DNA of 6,760 bases from Candidatus Hydrogenedentota bacterium (GCA_007130675.1 SLSB01000654.1:1-6760); one strand, 5' to 3'. Shown: positions 1 to 6,760, counted from the first letter of the stretch. A program made the numbers and translations. The notes: generated by a model from the sequence alone, not told the origin.

Positions 1-3000
1 CCCCTTGTGGCATTTCACATCGAAGGTGAGGACACGTTCTTCGTGCCTGCGCTCTTGCCGTGGCCGGAGGTGGATCGCGTGGGTATCTTCGTAACGGACG
101 AAGCTGCGGGGGATGCAGGAGCGGTAGTGCTTTCGCTCAATGAATTGCCCGTTCTGGAGGGTCGTCTGCATATCCAGAACGACGATGTTCCGGGCCTGCA
201 CGGTCAAGGGCGGTTCCAACTGGACCATGCGGTGTTTCCCGAATTGTACGCCGCGAAAGGCGGGCCGGAGGTTCAATGGTCATTGGGTCTTGAATGGCCT
301 TCCGCGGGTTTGGTGTCGGTGCGCACGTTTGAACTTGCGAGTGAGGCCGGGAACGCCGAACTGAGCGGTTCGTTTGAGTTGGACACACGCCAACTCGATG
401 CCCACGTGCGCTGTACCTATTTCGACATAAGCCGCATTGGACATGCGCCCGAAGCGCTTCCGACGGGTCCTTGGAATGTTGTGATGTCAGCAAGGGGAAC
501 CGTCGAAACATTCGAAGGGACGCTTCAGGTAGAGAGTGGTGCGGATATCTCGCTCGCAGCAGACTGGAATTTGGCGCTTTCGCCGCTTCTCGCATTCGAG
601 TCGGAGCTCCACGCCAGTCTGGGCTCTTCGGTCGTGCCTGAAGGGCTTGCGTGGCTTGAGACGGTCACTGCTTCGCTGTCAGTGAATGAAGATGAGGACG
701 GTGTGTTCCACATTCCATCGCTCGCCGCGTCCGCGGGCGCTGCCAGTGTTGAAGCCTCGGGCAGCTTGGATCCGGCAAGACACTTGGCCGAGGCGCGGGG
801 TGATGTCCGCATTGTGGACATCGGCATCTTTGCACCGTTTTTCCCTGTCACGGCTCGAGGCGAAATCACCTCGACCCTCGAGTTCCATACATCGGGTCCC
901 GAGATACGGGCCGAACTCGGGGCGTGGTCGGATAGAATCGACGCAGGCGCGGATGGAAGCCTTGATGCTCCCCAAGTGGCATTCGAACTGAGAGGACCTT
1001 CCTGGTGGAGCGAGGAGCCGGGCGATTACACGATCGTCTCGAATGGCCGTACCGGCCTCGCAATCGAGACCATATATGCGGGAGAAGTGCGCTATGTACT
1101 CGAGGGAAGCGTATCGGCTTTTTCTGAAGTCGTCGTGCAGGAGTTCGAGGTTACCGACGACAATGTCCTGCTTGCGGCACGGGGTGAAGGAAGCATCGAG
1201 AAGAAGACCGGCACCGCTGCTGTGGAGGTAACCGTCGCGGAACTTGGGGCTTTGCCTTTCCCGGTTACTCACGAATTCGACGGGGTTATGATGTTGAAAG
1301 CCGACGCATCGGCATCTCCCGAGCGAACAACGGCGGATATCGAGTTCGAACTGGCCGAAGTATCTGGACTTCCCGATGCCGTGTCCGGGTTTCTCGGGTC
1401 GCGGCTGGAGGGCGTCGGCACCGTTGCGATAGCCGAAAGGGAGGTGCTCTGGCAATTGACCCGTGCCCAGGCCGGTCCGGTCTCTGTCGAAGGCGATGGG
1501 GCGTATGCCCTCGAGGACGGCGCCATACGCATGCAAGCGGGGTTCACCTGCTCGAGTTTGGCGGGGCTTGGGGAACTCGCGGGGCAAGAGATTGCTGGTG
1601 CCTTCGCGGGGACGCTCGACCTTTCGTTCCAGGAAGGCGTTGCGTCATTGGTTTTGGATGCGGCCACTGAAGAGCTGGCTGTGGGGCAGTGGCGGCCGGA
1701 AGCGGTGCGTTTTGCGGCAACGGCGGAAGGACCGGTTGAGGCCCTGGCAGGCCTGGCATCACTCGAGCTGGATGCTAATGACGTGCTGCTGCATGCGCGC
1801 ACGGACTGGGCCTACCGTGCTGATGCAGTTGCTATTGAAGACGCCACCGTGCAGGCCGGGGAAAACCGGCTGGAGCTGCACGCGCGCTACGACCTTGCCC
1901 AGGGTGTTTTCGCCGGAGACATGCAGGCTGAATTCCCCGAGATTGCCGTTTTTGGGCGTTTGACGGAGTTGCCCCTCGATGGTTCAGGCACGGTAACGGC
2001 TGCGGCGTCCATTGGTGGCGCGCCCTCGGAATTGACCTTGGATGCGAGGCTTCATTCGATTGAGACGCCTTGGCTCTCTATCGCACAGGCCACCGCTCTG
2101 GCCGATTTGCGGGGCGAGCTGACCGCACCTGCTGGAATGCTTCGGGTTGCGCTGACTGGGAGCCGTGTAGGGCCTGTGCGATTTGCGGAGTTGTCGCTCG
2201 ATGCGGAAGGCACTCGCGATGCGCTGGCCATAGACGGCGTGGTTCAAGGCGGTTGGGAAGGAATTCTCTTCGATGCTTCCATGACGGGAACATTGCGAGA
2301 CGAAGCAACCGTTTTTGCATTGGACCGGTTGGAGGGTCACGTTGATGAGACGGTCTTCTCGCTCGATTCCCCGGCTGAAGTCTCGCGCGACGACGGCGAT
2401 TGGGCGGTGCGCGGGTTTGGCTTGTTGCTGGACGGCGGCACTGTAGAACTCGAGGGCGCCTACGCGCCTGATGTTGTTGTGGCGGACCTGACGTGGGATC
2501 GTGTGCCATTGCGTGTCGCGCGTCTCGCAGGCGCACCGCGCACGATTGAGGGGACTTCAGCCGGCTCGGTTTCTCTGCGGGGCGATCCGGCTTCGCCCGT
2601 GCTCAGGGCGGGCGTTGAACTCGAGGGGGTTCGGGTTGATGGTCCAGCAGAGGAGGGGGCTGCCGCCTCTGTCCTTCAGTGTGCGGTTACGGTCGAAGAA
2701 GGCTACGGCCACTTGGAATTCAGCGGCGATGCCGGGGGAGTGTTGAACGCTCATGGCCACGGGCGTGTGCCAGTGCGATTCAGTCTTGTTCCGTTTGTTG
2801 CCGGGCTCGTCGAGGAAGGCGCGCTGGAGGGCTTACTCGAGGCCACGGGCCGCCTCGAGGCGCTTGGGCTGGTCGTTCCTCTTGAACGGCATACTCTGGA
2901 AGGTCCCCTCGATGCGCATCTCAATATGTGGGGTACCGTGAATCGACCGCAGATGAGTGGAGAAGTGCGTGTTACGGGCGCCCGCTACGAAAACCAGATC

Positions 3001-4107
3001 ACCGGCACCATTCTCGACAATATGGAGGTGTTGGTTGTAGGAGACGGTCCTTCCCTCACGCTGACTTCATTTGAAGCAGCAACCTTACCCCAAGGCAGGT
3101 TGTCCGGCACCGGGGCCTGCACGCTTGACCCGGGCGCGGGGTTTCCCTTCAACCTGGAGGTGCAATTCGAGCGCGCCCGAGCCGTGAACCGCGATGACCT
3201 GTGGGCCGAGATTAACGGAACGGTCAGCGGCGAGGGCGCTCTCGAGGGGGGGCGCATCGTGGGCGATGTAACGGTCGCACGCGGGGGACTGCGGGTTCCC
3301 AAGCAGCTGCCCGTTCAGGTTGTGACAATTCCAGTCAAGGAGCGCAATGTTCCCGAGGATCGTGAGCAGCCGCAACCTCGTGTCCAGCAGCTGATTCCAA
3401 TTGAGTTGGACATCACCTGCCGCGTTCCCGGGCGCTTCAACGTGCGGACAGAGGGCCTGGATTCGGAGTGGGCTGGTGACCTTAGCGTGACCGGCACGGC
3501 CTCGCGCCCGGAGATTCGGGGAAATCTGCGGGTGCGGCGCGGTGAACTCTTGTTTCTGGACAGGCGTTTTGATCTCCGGGAAAGCACTATCGCGCTCGAT
3601 GGCCGGTATCCGCCAGAACCGTATTTCAGTTTGCGGGCGGCGACCCGGACGCATGATCTCACCGCGGGAATTCATCTTTTCGGTGAGATGGACACCATCG
3701 AGCTCGCGCTGGAATCCGACCCCCCGCTACCAGATGACCAGATTCTGGCCCGGTTGCTGTTTGATCGCGACATCAGGGATCTTTCCCCCCTGCAGGCGCT
3801 GCAACTCGCTCGTACAGCCGCGGCGCTCAGCGATACGGCATTTGGCCTGTCAGCCCTGCCGACCGGACCTGCGCTGCCGTTTGTTGACCGCCTGGCACTT
3901 GATCCTGGCTTGAATGGGGTCGAAATCGGGGTAGGGCTCGGAAAATACCTGGGAGAAAGGGCCTATGTTGAGGTGCATCAAGGCATTGGAGGTGAAAGCG
4001 GGAAGGTTTCCGTAGAAATCGAAGTCACGCCGAACCTGAGTGTGGAAAGCGAGGTTGAGGCCGATGCTCAAGGTGCCCTGGGCTTTTTCTGGAAGAGGGA
4101 TTATTAG
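1..4107 (+). CDS. tamB: TamB/DUF490-family translocation and assembly module protein (AsmA-like), 5' end missing
   Basis: The frame is open from base 1 (ccc ctt gtg), so the GTG at 7 is probably internal and the real start, with its expected N-terminal membrane anchor, lies upstream. Visible are 1368 residues; E. coli TamB is about 1260 complete, so this is a long member. The body is beta-rich, Gly/Asp/Glu-rich and low in Lys, as expected of AsmA-like groove proteins. The C-terminal third is diagnostic (residues counted from the GTG at 7): repeated G-x4-P-x3-G units at about 859, 976 and 1163, the RGELLFLDRRFDL block near 1178, the SDPPLPDDQILARLLF motif near 1237, and an ending in FFWKRDY at 1366. 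TamB proteins span the periplasm, work with an Omp85 protein (TamA or BamA), and are implicated in phospholipid transport to, and protein insertion into, the outer membrane. That role is family knowledge. No frameshift is visible. Family assignment is firm; orthology to E. coli tamB is less certain. Confidence 0.9.
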   Translation, partial: PLVAFHIEGEDTFFVPALLPWPEVDRVGIFVTDEAAGDAGAVVLSLNELPVLEGRLHIQNDDVPGLHGQGRFQLDHAVFPELYAAKGGPEVQWSLGLEWPSAGLVSVRTFELASEAGNAELSGSFELDTRQLDAHVRCTYFDISRIGHAPEALPTGPWNVVMSARGTVETFEGTLQVESGADISLAADWNLALSPLLAFESELHASLGSSVVPEGLAWLETVTASLSVNEDEDGVFHIPSLAASAGAASVEASGSLDPARHLAEARGDVRIVDIGIFAPFFPVTARGEITSTLEFHTSGPEIRAELGAWSDRIDAGADGSLDAPQVAFELRGPSWWSEEPGDYTIVSNGRTGLAIETIYAGEVRYVLEGSVSAFSEVVVQEFEVTDDNVLLAARGEGSIEKKTGTAAVEVTVAELGALPFPVTHEFDGVMMLKADASASPERTTADIEFELAEVSGLPDAVSGFLGSRLEGVGTVAIAEREVLWQLTRAQAGPVSVEGDGAYALEDGAIRMQAGFTCSSLAGLGELAGQEIAGAFAGTLDLSFQEGVASLVLDAATEELAVGQWRPEAVRFAATAEGPVEALAGLASLELDANDVLLHARTDWAYRADAVAIEDATVQAGENRLELHARYDLAQGVFAGDMQAEFPEIAVFGRLTELPLDGSGTVTAAASIGGAPSELTLDARLHSIETPWLSIAQATALADLRGELTAPAGMLRVALTGSRVGPVRFAELSLDAEGTRDALAIDGVVQGGWEGILFDASMTGTLRDEATVFALDRLEGHVDETVFSLDSPAEVSRDDGDWAVRGFGLLLDGGTVELEGAYAPDVVVADLTWDRVPLRVARLAGAPRTIEGTSAGSVSLRGDPASPVLRAGVELEGVRVDGPAEEGAAASVLQCAVTVEEGYGHLEFSGDAGGVLNAHGHGRVPVRFSLVPFVAGLVEEGALEGLLEATGRLEALGLVVPLERHTLEGPLDAHLNMWGTVNRPQMSGEVRVTGARYENQITGTILDNMEVLVVGDGPSLTLTSFEAATLPQGRLSGTGACTLDPGAGFPFNLEVQFERARAVNRDDLWAEINGTVSGEGALEGGRIVGDVTVARGGLRVPKQLPVQVVTIPVKERNVPEDREQPQPRVQQLIPIELDITCRVPGRFNVRTEGLDSEWAGDLSVTGTASRPEIRGNLRVRRGELLFLDRRFDLRESTIALDGRYPPEPYFSLRAATRTHDLTAGIHLFGEMDTIELALESDPPLPDDQILARLLFDRDIRDLSPLQALQLARTAAALSDTAFGLSALPTGPALPFVDRLALDPGLNGVEIGVGLGKYLGERAYVEVHQGIGGESGKVSVEIEVTPNLSVESEVEADAQGALGFFWKRDY

Positions 4108-4113
4108 AGGTGC

Positions 4114-4134
4114 CTTGACCGTTTTTCGGTGAAG
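4114..4134 (+). terminator. Imperfect hairpin just after the tamB-like stop
   Basis: An inverted repeat begins 6 bases after the TAG stop. The arms are CTTGACCG (4114-4121) and CGGTGAAG (4127-4134) around a TTTTT loop, pairing at 7 of 8 positions with one G-G mismatch. No T-run follows, so it does not look like a classical intrinsic terminator. It could be an mRNA 3'-end stabilising structure or part of a Rho-dependent end. The pairing is seen directly; the function is inferred. Confidence 0.35.
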
Positions 4135-4152
4135 ACGTCCAGACCCGAGCCG

Positions 4153-4180
4153 TTTAGATTGTACGCGGAAAATGCATAAT
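4153..4180 (+). promoter_or_regulatory. Possible upstream sigma70-type promoter
   Basis: TTTAGA (4153-4158, 4 of 6 matches to TTGACA) lies 16 bases before CATAAT (4175-4180, 5 of 6 to TATAAT). If used, transcription would start near 4187 and give a leader of about 155 bases containing the 4204-4231 hairpin. Matches of this quality arise by chance in AT-richer gaps, so this is only a candidate, competing with the TACAAT box at 4301. Confidence 0.25.
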
Positions 4181-4203
4181 CCTTTCCATTTGAGTGTGTT
4201 GCC

Positions 4204-4231
4204 CCCCCGTAAGCGAGCGCCTTGTGAGGGG
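4204..4231 (+). terminator. Possible weak intrinsic terminator hairpin in the tamB-tetR gap
   Basis: CCCCCGTAAG (4204-4213) can pair with CTTGTGAGGGG (4221-4231) around a 7-base loop. The stem has 10 pairs: four outer G-C pairs, a bulged A at 4227, then a C-G, two G-T wobbles, two A-T and a closing G-C. It is followed by only TTTCC, although the DNA from 4241 on is T-rich. It may end transcription from tamB, or it may form a leader structure if the regulator's promoter lies upstream of it. Folding was done by eye. Confidence 0.35.
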
Positions 4232-4251
4232 TTTCCAGTGTAGTTGGGTTC

Positions 4252-4279
4252 TTTCTGGTTTTTTCTGTGTTTTTTTCTG
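4252..4279 (+). repeat. Three TTTCTG repeats in a T-rich tract
   Basis: TTTCTG occurs at 4252-4257, 4262-4267 and 4274-4279, so starts are 10 and 12 bases apart, close to one helical turn. The first and third copies extend to TTTCTGG. The tract is markedly T-rich compared with the flanking genes and ends about 20 bases before a possible -10 box. It could be intrinsically bent DNA, an UP-element-like sequence or a set of protein-binding half-sites. It could also be a low-complexity accident. Confidence 0.4.
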
Positions 4280-4296
4280 GCTTTTCCGTCTCACAC

Positions 4297-4306
4297 ATTG
4301 TACAAT
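4297..4306 (+). promoter_or_regulatory. Perfect 10-base palindrome overlapping a possible -10 box; candidate TetR operator
   Basis: ATTGTACAAT is a perfect palindrome, and its right part, TACAAT (4301-4306), matches the sigma70 -10 consensus at 5 of 6 positions. No convincing -35 is seen at 15-19 bases upstream, so the promoter, if real, is weak or needs help. It lies 36 bases before the regulator's GTG. TetR-family repressors commonly bind palindromes overlapping their own promoter, which makes this the best operator candidate here. The 10-base dyad does not extend outward and is shorter than most TetR operators, so the real site could be elsewhere. Confidence 0.35.
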
Positions 4307-4342
4307 CATGGGGAGCAACTTAACGAACGGTAGGTATAGAAC

Positions 4343-5026
4343 GTGGCGCAAAAAGCAACTGTAGCACATGAAGCCGAGTCCGAGAATGGGGGCGCTAAGC
4401 GTCTGCTTGAGGCCGCTCTGTGCCTCTTCTCACAGAAAGGCTATGACGGCGCAAGTGTTCGTGAGATCATCGAGGAAGCCGGTGTAACCCGCCCGGTTCT
4501 CTATTACCATTTCAAGAATAAGGAGGATTTATTCCGTCAACTGGTGCGCAAGCACCTTTCCGAAATGGTGGAGGAATTCGATGCGGTTGTTCGTCGAGTG
4601 ACGGGTTGCAAAGCGCGCCTCGAGAGTTTAATATGCGGCGTTTTCGAACGCGCGGAACGCAACGTGGACGTTGTGCGGCTTCTGGTGCATGTGATTTTCT
4701 CGCCACCCGGTCAGGTGGAGAACATGTCCAGCGAGCCGCTTCTTCAAGAGCGTTTTTTTCGTCTCGTCGAGATCATGCGCGATGGACTTGATAGTGGAGA
4801 ACTTTCAGGAGAAGATCCCGAGGCTCTGGCGCTCGCTTTCAACGCGCTCATGGATTTCCACGTGATGGCAAAATCGCGTTTTCCCGGCATTACGCTGACC
4901 CCTGAGCTAGGCAAGGCTCTGGTGGACCTGTTTTTTGAGGGGGCTGGTCCAGGCGGCGCGGTGCGGGTTCCTTTATTGCGGCCCTATCAAGATGATTTGA
5001 AGAGCGAGTTCAGCGGAGCAGAGTGA
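4343..5026 (+). CDS. TetR/AcrR-family transcriptional regulator
   Basis: A 227-residue protein, a usual length for TetR regulators. Helix 1 starts near residue 18 (AKRLLEAALCLFSQKGYDG). The helix-turn-helix spans about 38-57, with recognition helix TRPVLYYHF (49-57) followed by the hallmark KNKEDLF. The rest (about 70-205) is a helical ligand-binding and dimerisation domain whose sequence does not reveal the effector. The GTG start is well supported: an in-frame TAG sits at 4337, no other in-frame ATG, GTG or TTG occurs before helix 1, and a weak Shine-Dalgarno-like GGTAGG lies 8 bases upstream. The gene is the first of a tight cluster with an RND adaptor and permease, so it is inferred to be a local, probably autoregulated, repressor of the pump. 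It should act as a cytoplasmic dimer. A different or wider target set cannot be excluded. Confidence 0.94.
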   Translation: MAQKATVAHEAESENGGAKRLLEAALCLFSQKGYDGASVREIIEEAGVTRPVLYYHFKNKEDLFRQLVRKHLSEMVEEFDAVVRRVTGCKARLESLICGVFERAERNVDVVRLLVHVIFSPPGQVENMSSEPLLQERFFRLVEIMRDGLDSGELSGEDPEALALAFNALMDFHVMAKSRFPGITLTPELGKALVDLFFEGAGPGGAVRVPLLRPYQDDLKSEFSGAE

Positions 5027-6126
5027 CACTTATGGAAGAAAGACAGCGTAGATTTCACCGGGGAGTACTCAGCGTCCTCATATGTTTGGCAATTGTTGCG
5101 ATCGTTGCCGGTGTGGTGGGCGTCACAGTGCTTGTCGGCCTATCCGAGGCCAAGACCGAAACGGCCTCAATGAACAGGCGCGTTCCGGAGGTGAGTGTGC
5201 GGGTCCTGAAAGGCGAGACCGTGGAAGATCGGTTGGTTCTGACGGGCAGTGTGCAGCCGTGGGCCGAGGTGATCCTGAGTTCGGAGGTGCGCGGCAAGAT
5301 CGAGTGGAAAGGCGTGGAAGAGGGCGATTCCGTGAAAGCCGGACAGGAGCTTTACCGTGTCGACACGGAGTCGATCCGGACACGGCTGCGGCAAGCTCAA
5401 GCTCAGTTTAATCTTGCGGTTCAGGAGCTCGAGCGCATCGAGCGGCTGGCAAAGAGCGGCGCGGGGACGGCGCAGAGCCTGGACAGCGCCACCGCGAACC
5501 GGGAAGTTGCCGAATCCTCGCTGCGCACGCTACAGATCGAGGTCGAAAAAAGCGTGGTGCGGGCGCCATTCGATGGCGTGATTGATACTGTTCTTGTGGA
5601 AAAGAACGAGTTTGTCGATGTGGGCACGCCGCTGCTGCGCCTGGTGCAAGTCGAGGTGGTCAAGGTCTCGTTTGGAATCCCCGAGCGTGATATTCCGCAC
5701 TTCAACCGCGGCGATACCGTGCGTGTGAGCATGGATGCCCTCGCCGGACGCGAATTCGACGGCGTGATCCACCGGATCGCGACAAGCGCGGACATGCGAA
5801 CACATACATTCAGGGCTGAAGTCAAAGTAGAGAATCCCGACGGGGTTTTGAGACCGGGAATGATCGGCCGCGGGGCGTTCGTGCGAGAAACGCACCCTAA
5901 CTCGCTCATGATTCCGCTGTTTACCGCCATCCTGCTTGATGAACAGCGTGTGGCGTTCGTCGAAAGTGAGGGTATCGCCGAACTGCGGCCTATTGATACG
6001 GGCCTTATCCAGGGCAGTTCGGTGCAAGTCACACGAGGCCTCGATCCCGGAGACCGACTGATTGTCAAGGGGCAGTACGAGGTGCGCCCGGGCGACCAGG
6101 TAAACGTCCAGGAAGTGCTCGAATGA
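5023..6126 (+). CDS. RND efflux periplasmic adaptor (membrane fusion protein, HlyD/AcrA family)
   Basis: It has 367 residues from the GTG at 5023 or 364 from the ATG at 5032. GGAG (5015-5018) is 4 bases from the GTG and 13 from the ATG, so the start is undecided. An N-terminal hydrophobic segment (about 15-40) is a membrane anchor or uncleaved signal. Cys21 is preceded by Ile, so it is not a proper lipobox. Order of domains: first half of the barrel-sandwich/lipoyl domain (about 79-114, with GDSVKAGQELYRVD), a short alpha-hairpin (about 115-175, rich in Gln, Glu and Ala), second lipoyl half with the hallmark RAPFDGVI (180-187), beta-barrel (about 210-290, with VLRPGM at 275-280), and a membrane-proximal domain to the end. 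Family members join an inner-membrane RND pump to an outer-membrane channel. The permease overlaps its stop codon, which supports a shared complex. Substrate is not evident. Confidence 0.95.
   Translation: MTLMEERQRRFHRGVLSVLICLAIVAIVAGVVGVTVLVGLSEAKTETASMNRRVPEVSVRVLKGETVEDRLVLTGSVQPWAEVILSSEVRGKIEWKGVEEGDSVKAGQELYRVDTESIRTRLRQAQAQFNLAVQELERIERLAKSGAGTAQSLDSATANREVAESSLRTLQIEVEKSVVRAPFDGVIDTVLVEKNEFVDVGTPLLRLVQVEVVKVSFGIPERDIPHFNRGDTVRVSMDALAGREFDGVIHRIATSADMRTHTFRAEVKVENPDGVLRPGMIGRGAFVRETHPNSLMIPLFTAILLDEQRVAFVESEGIAELRPIDTGLIQGSSVQVTRGLDPGDRLIVKGQYEVRPGDQVNVQEVLE
6110..6115 (+). promoter_or_regulatory. Ribosome binding site of the RND permease
   Basis: AGGAAG lies inside the end of the adaptor gene, 7 bases before the permease ATG at 6123. 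This good Shine-Dalgarno match fixes the permease start and lets it be translated both independently and by coupling to the adaptor. Confidence 0.7.
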
Positions 6127-6760
6127 TTATCAGCAACGCGGCCATAAACCGCAGCACCACTATCTTCGTATTGTTGCTGCTTATCCTTGTCACCGGGGTG
6201 TTCAGTTACACCCAACTGCCCCGCGAGTCCAACCCCGAGGTGGTGATTCCGTACATCACAATCCGTGTGCCTTATGAGGGGGTTGCGCCGGAAGACATCG
6301 AGTCGCTGATCACCATCCCTATCGAAAGGCGCCTGGCGGGGCTCTCGGATCTCAAGCAGATTCGCTCGACAAGCGTCGAGGGACTCTCCTTCATTTTCAT
6401 CGAGTTCGAGCCGAAAACCGACATTAACGATGCCTTGCAGAAGGTGCGCGACAAAGTCGACCTTGCCCAGCCGGATATTCCCAACGAGGCCGATGACCCG
6501 ATTATCAGCGAGATCAATACTGCGGAATTTCCCATCATGATTATGTCGCTCTCGGGCAATCTTCCGCTGGCCGTGCTGGACCAGATCGCTTCGGATATGG
6601 AAGACCGCATCGAGGCGATTCAGGGTGTGTTGAATGTCGAGGTGATTGGCGGGGTCGAGCGGGAGATTCAGATCGAAGTGGACCCCGAGCGGGTTGCTCA
6701 GTATGGCATCTCTTTCAGCGATCTTATCAGTGTTGTGGCGCAGGAAAACGTGAATACGCC
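6123..6760 (+). CDS. RND-family efflux permease (AcrB/HAE1-type), 3' end missing
   Basis: The ATG overlaps the adaptor's TGA as ATGA. The frame stays open for 212 codons to the window end; full-length RND permeases are around 1000-1100 residues, so only about a fifth is present. Visible parts are a short cytoplasmic start (IISNAAINRSTT), transmembrane segment 1 (about 13-30), and the start of the periplasmic porter domain. The family block ITIRVPYEGVAPEDIESL leads into TIPIERRLAGLSDLKQI and then RSTSVEG, with FEPKTDINDALQKVRDKVD near residues 98-116. A second porter stretch with GVLNVEVIGG and EVDPERVAQYGI follows. These proteins are proton-driven trimeric antiporters of the inner membrane. 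The transmembrane segment 4 charged residues that carry protons lie beyond the window, so drug versus metal or lipid export cannot be settled. The sequence looks more like multidrug-type (HAE1) than CusA-type pumps, with modest certainty. Confidence 0.96.
   Translation, partial: MIISNAAINRSTTIFVLLLLILVTGVFSYTQLPRESNPEVVIPYITIRVPYEGVAPEDIESLITIPIERRLAGLSDLKQIRSTSVEGLSFIFIEFEPKTDINDALQKVRDKVDLAQPDIPNEADDPIISEINTAEFPIMIMSLSGNLPLAVLDQIASDMEDRIEAIQGVLNVEVIGGVEREIQIEVDPERVAQYGISFSDLISVVAQENVNT

Noticed and set aside
7..9. GTG at 7 as the true start of the tamB-like gene
   Set aside because: The frame is open to the window edge, no ribosome binding site can be assessed, and the sequence after it has no signal anchor. 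It is more likely internal.
679..1587. Open frame of about 300 codons on the minus strand inside tamB
   Set aside because: It is antisense to a clearly coding, family-recognised gene. Its translation is rich in Arg, His, Pro and Cys without any domain pattern, which is typical of a shadow frame in GC-rich DNA.
845..2860. Frequent CTCGAG and CTCGAGG words across tamB
   Set aside because: They are mostly in-frame Leu-Glu codons (ctc gag) in a Leu/Glu-rich protein and show no regular spacing, so they reflect codon choice rather than a DNA repeat.
4115..4120. TTGACC as a -35 box right after tamB
   Set aside because: No -10-like hexamer lies 15-19 bases downstream, and the bases are better explained as one arm of the 4114-4134 hairpin.
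4104..4369. Short minus-strand open frames in the intergenic gap
   Set aside because: They are Lys/Thr-rich translations of the T-rich tract, lack a domain pattern, and overlap candidate regulatory sequence and the tamB or tetR ends. There is no support for a real gene.
5083..5087. Lipoprotein signal at Cys21 of the adaptor
   Set aside because: The residue before the Cys is Ile rather than Gly, Ala or Ser, and the hydrophobic stretch continues well past it, so a membrane anchor fits better.
5421..6215. Open frame of about 260 codons on the minus strand opposite the adaptor
   Set aside because: The translation is a Ser/Arg/Thr-rich low-complexity string, while the + strand encodes a well-conserved adaptor across the same bases.

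Overview
The window comes from a diderm (Gram-negative-type) bacterium. It encodes an outer-membrane biogenesis protein of the TamB family and the start of a tripartite-type RND efflux operon, both of which need a two-membrane envelope. By eye the coding DNA is moderately GC-rich, with some GTG starts and overlapping stop/start codons. The sequence alone does not fix the phylum. Nothing in it is specific enough to separate Proteobacteria-like lineages from groups such as Planctomycetota, Hydrogenedentota or Lentisphaerota.

Layout: all four protein genes lie on the + strand. Bases 1-4107 hold the C-terminal 1368 residues of a very large TamB/DUF490 (AsmA-like) protein; its N-terminus lies upstream of the window. 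Bases 4108-4342 are a 235-base non-coding gap. It contains an imperfect hairpin just after the tamB stop, a second GC-clamped hairpin, a T-rich tract with three TTTCTG repeats, and a perfect 10-base palindrome overlapping a possible -10 box. From 4343 onward three genes are packed tightly: a TetR-family regulator (4343-5026), a membrane fusion/periplasmic adaptor protein (5023 or 5032 to 6126) and the first 212 codons of an RND (AcrB/HAE1-type) permease (from 6123, running off the window). The adaptor and permease overlap by ATGA. If the GTG start of the adaptor is used, the regulator and adaptor overlap in the same way.

Inferred biology: the TetR protein probably represses its own promoter and therefore the co-transcribed pump genes. 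The adaptor would link the inner-membrane RND permease to an outer-membrane channel, which is not seen here and may be encoded downstream or elsewhere. The tamB-like gene is a separate envelope-maintenance gene that happens to lie upstream. I see no mobile element, CRISPR array, tRNA or rRNA, and no clear sign of an undescribed system. The most interesting parts are the architecture of the intergenic control region and the regulator-first operon order.
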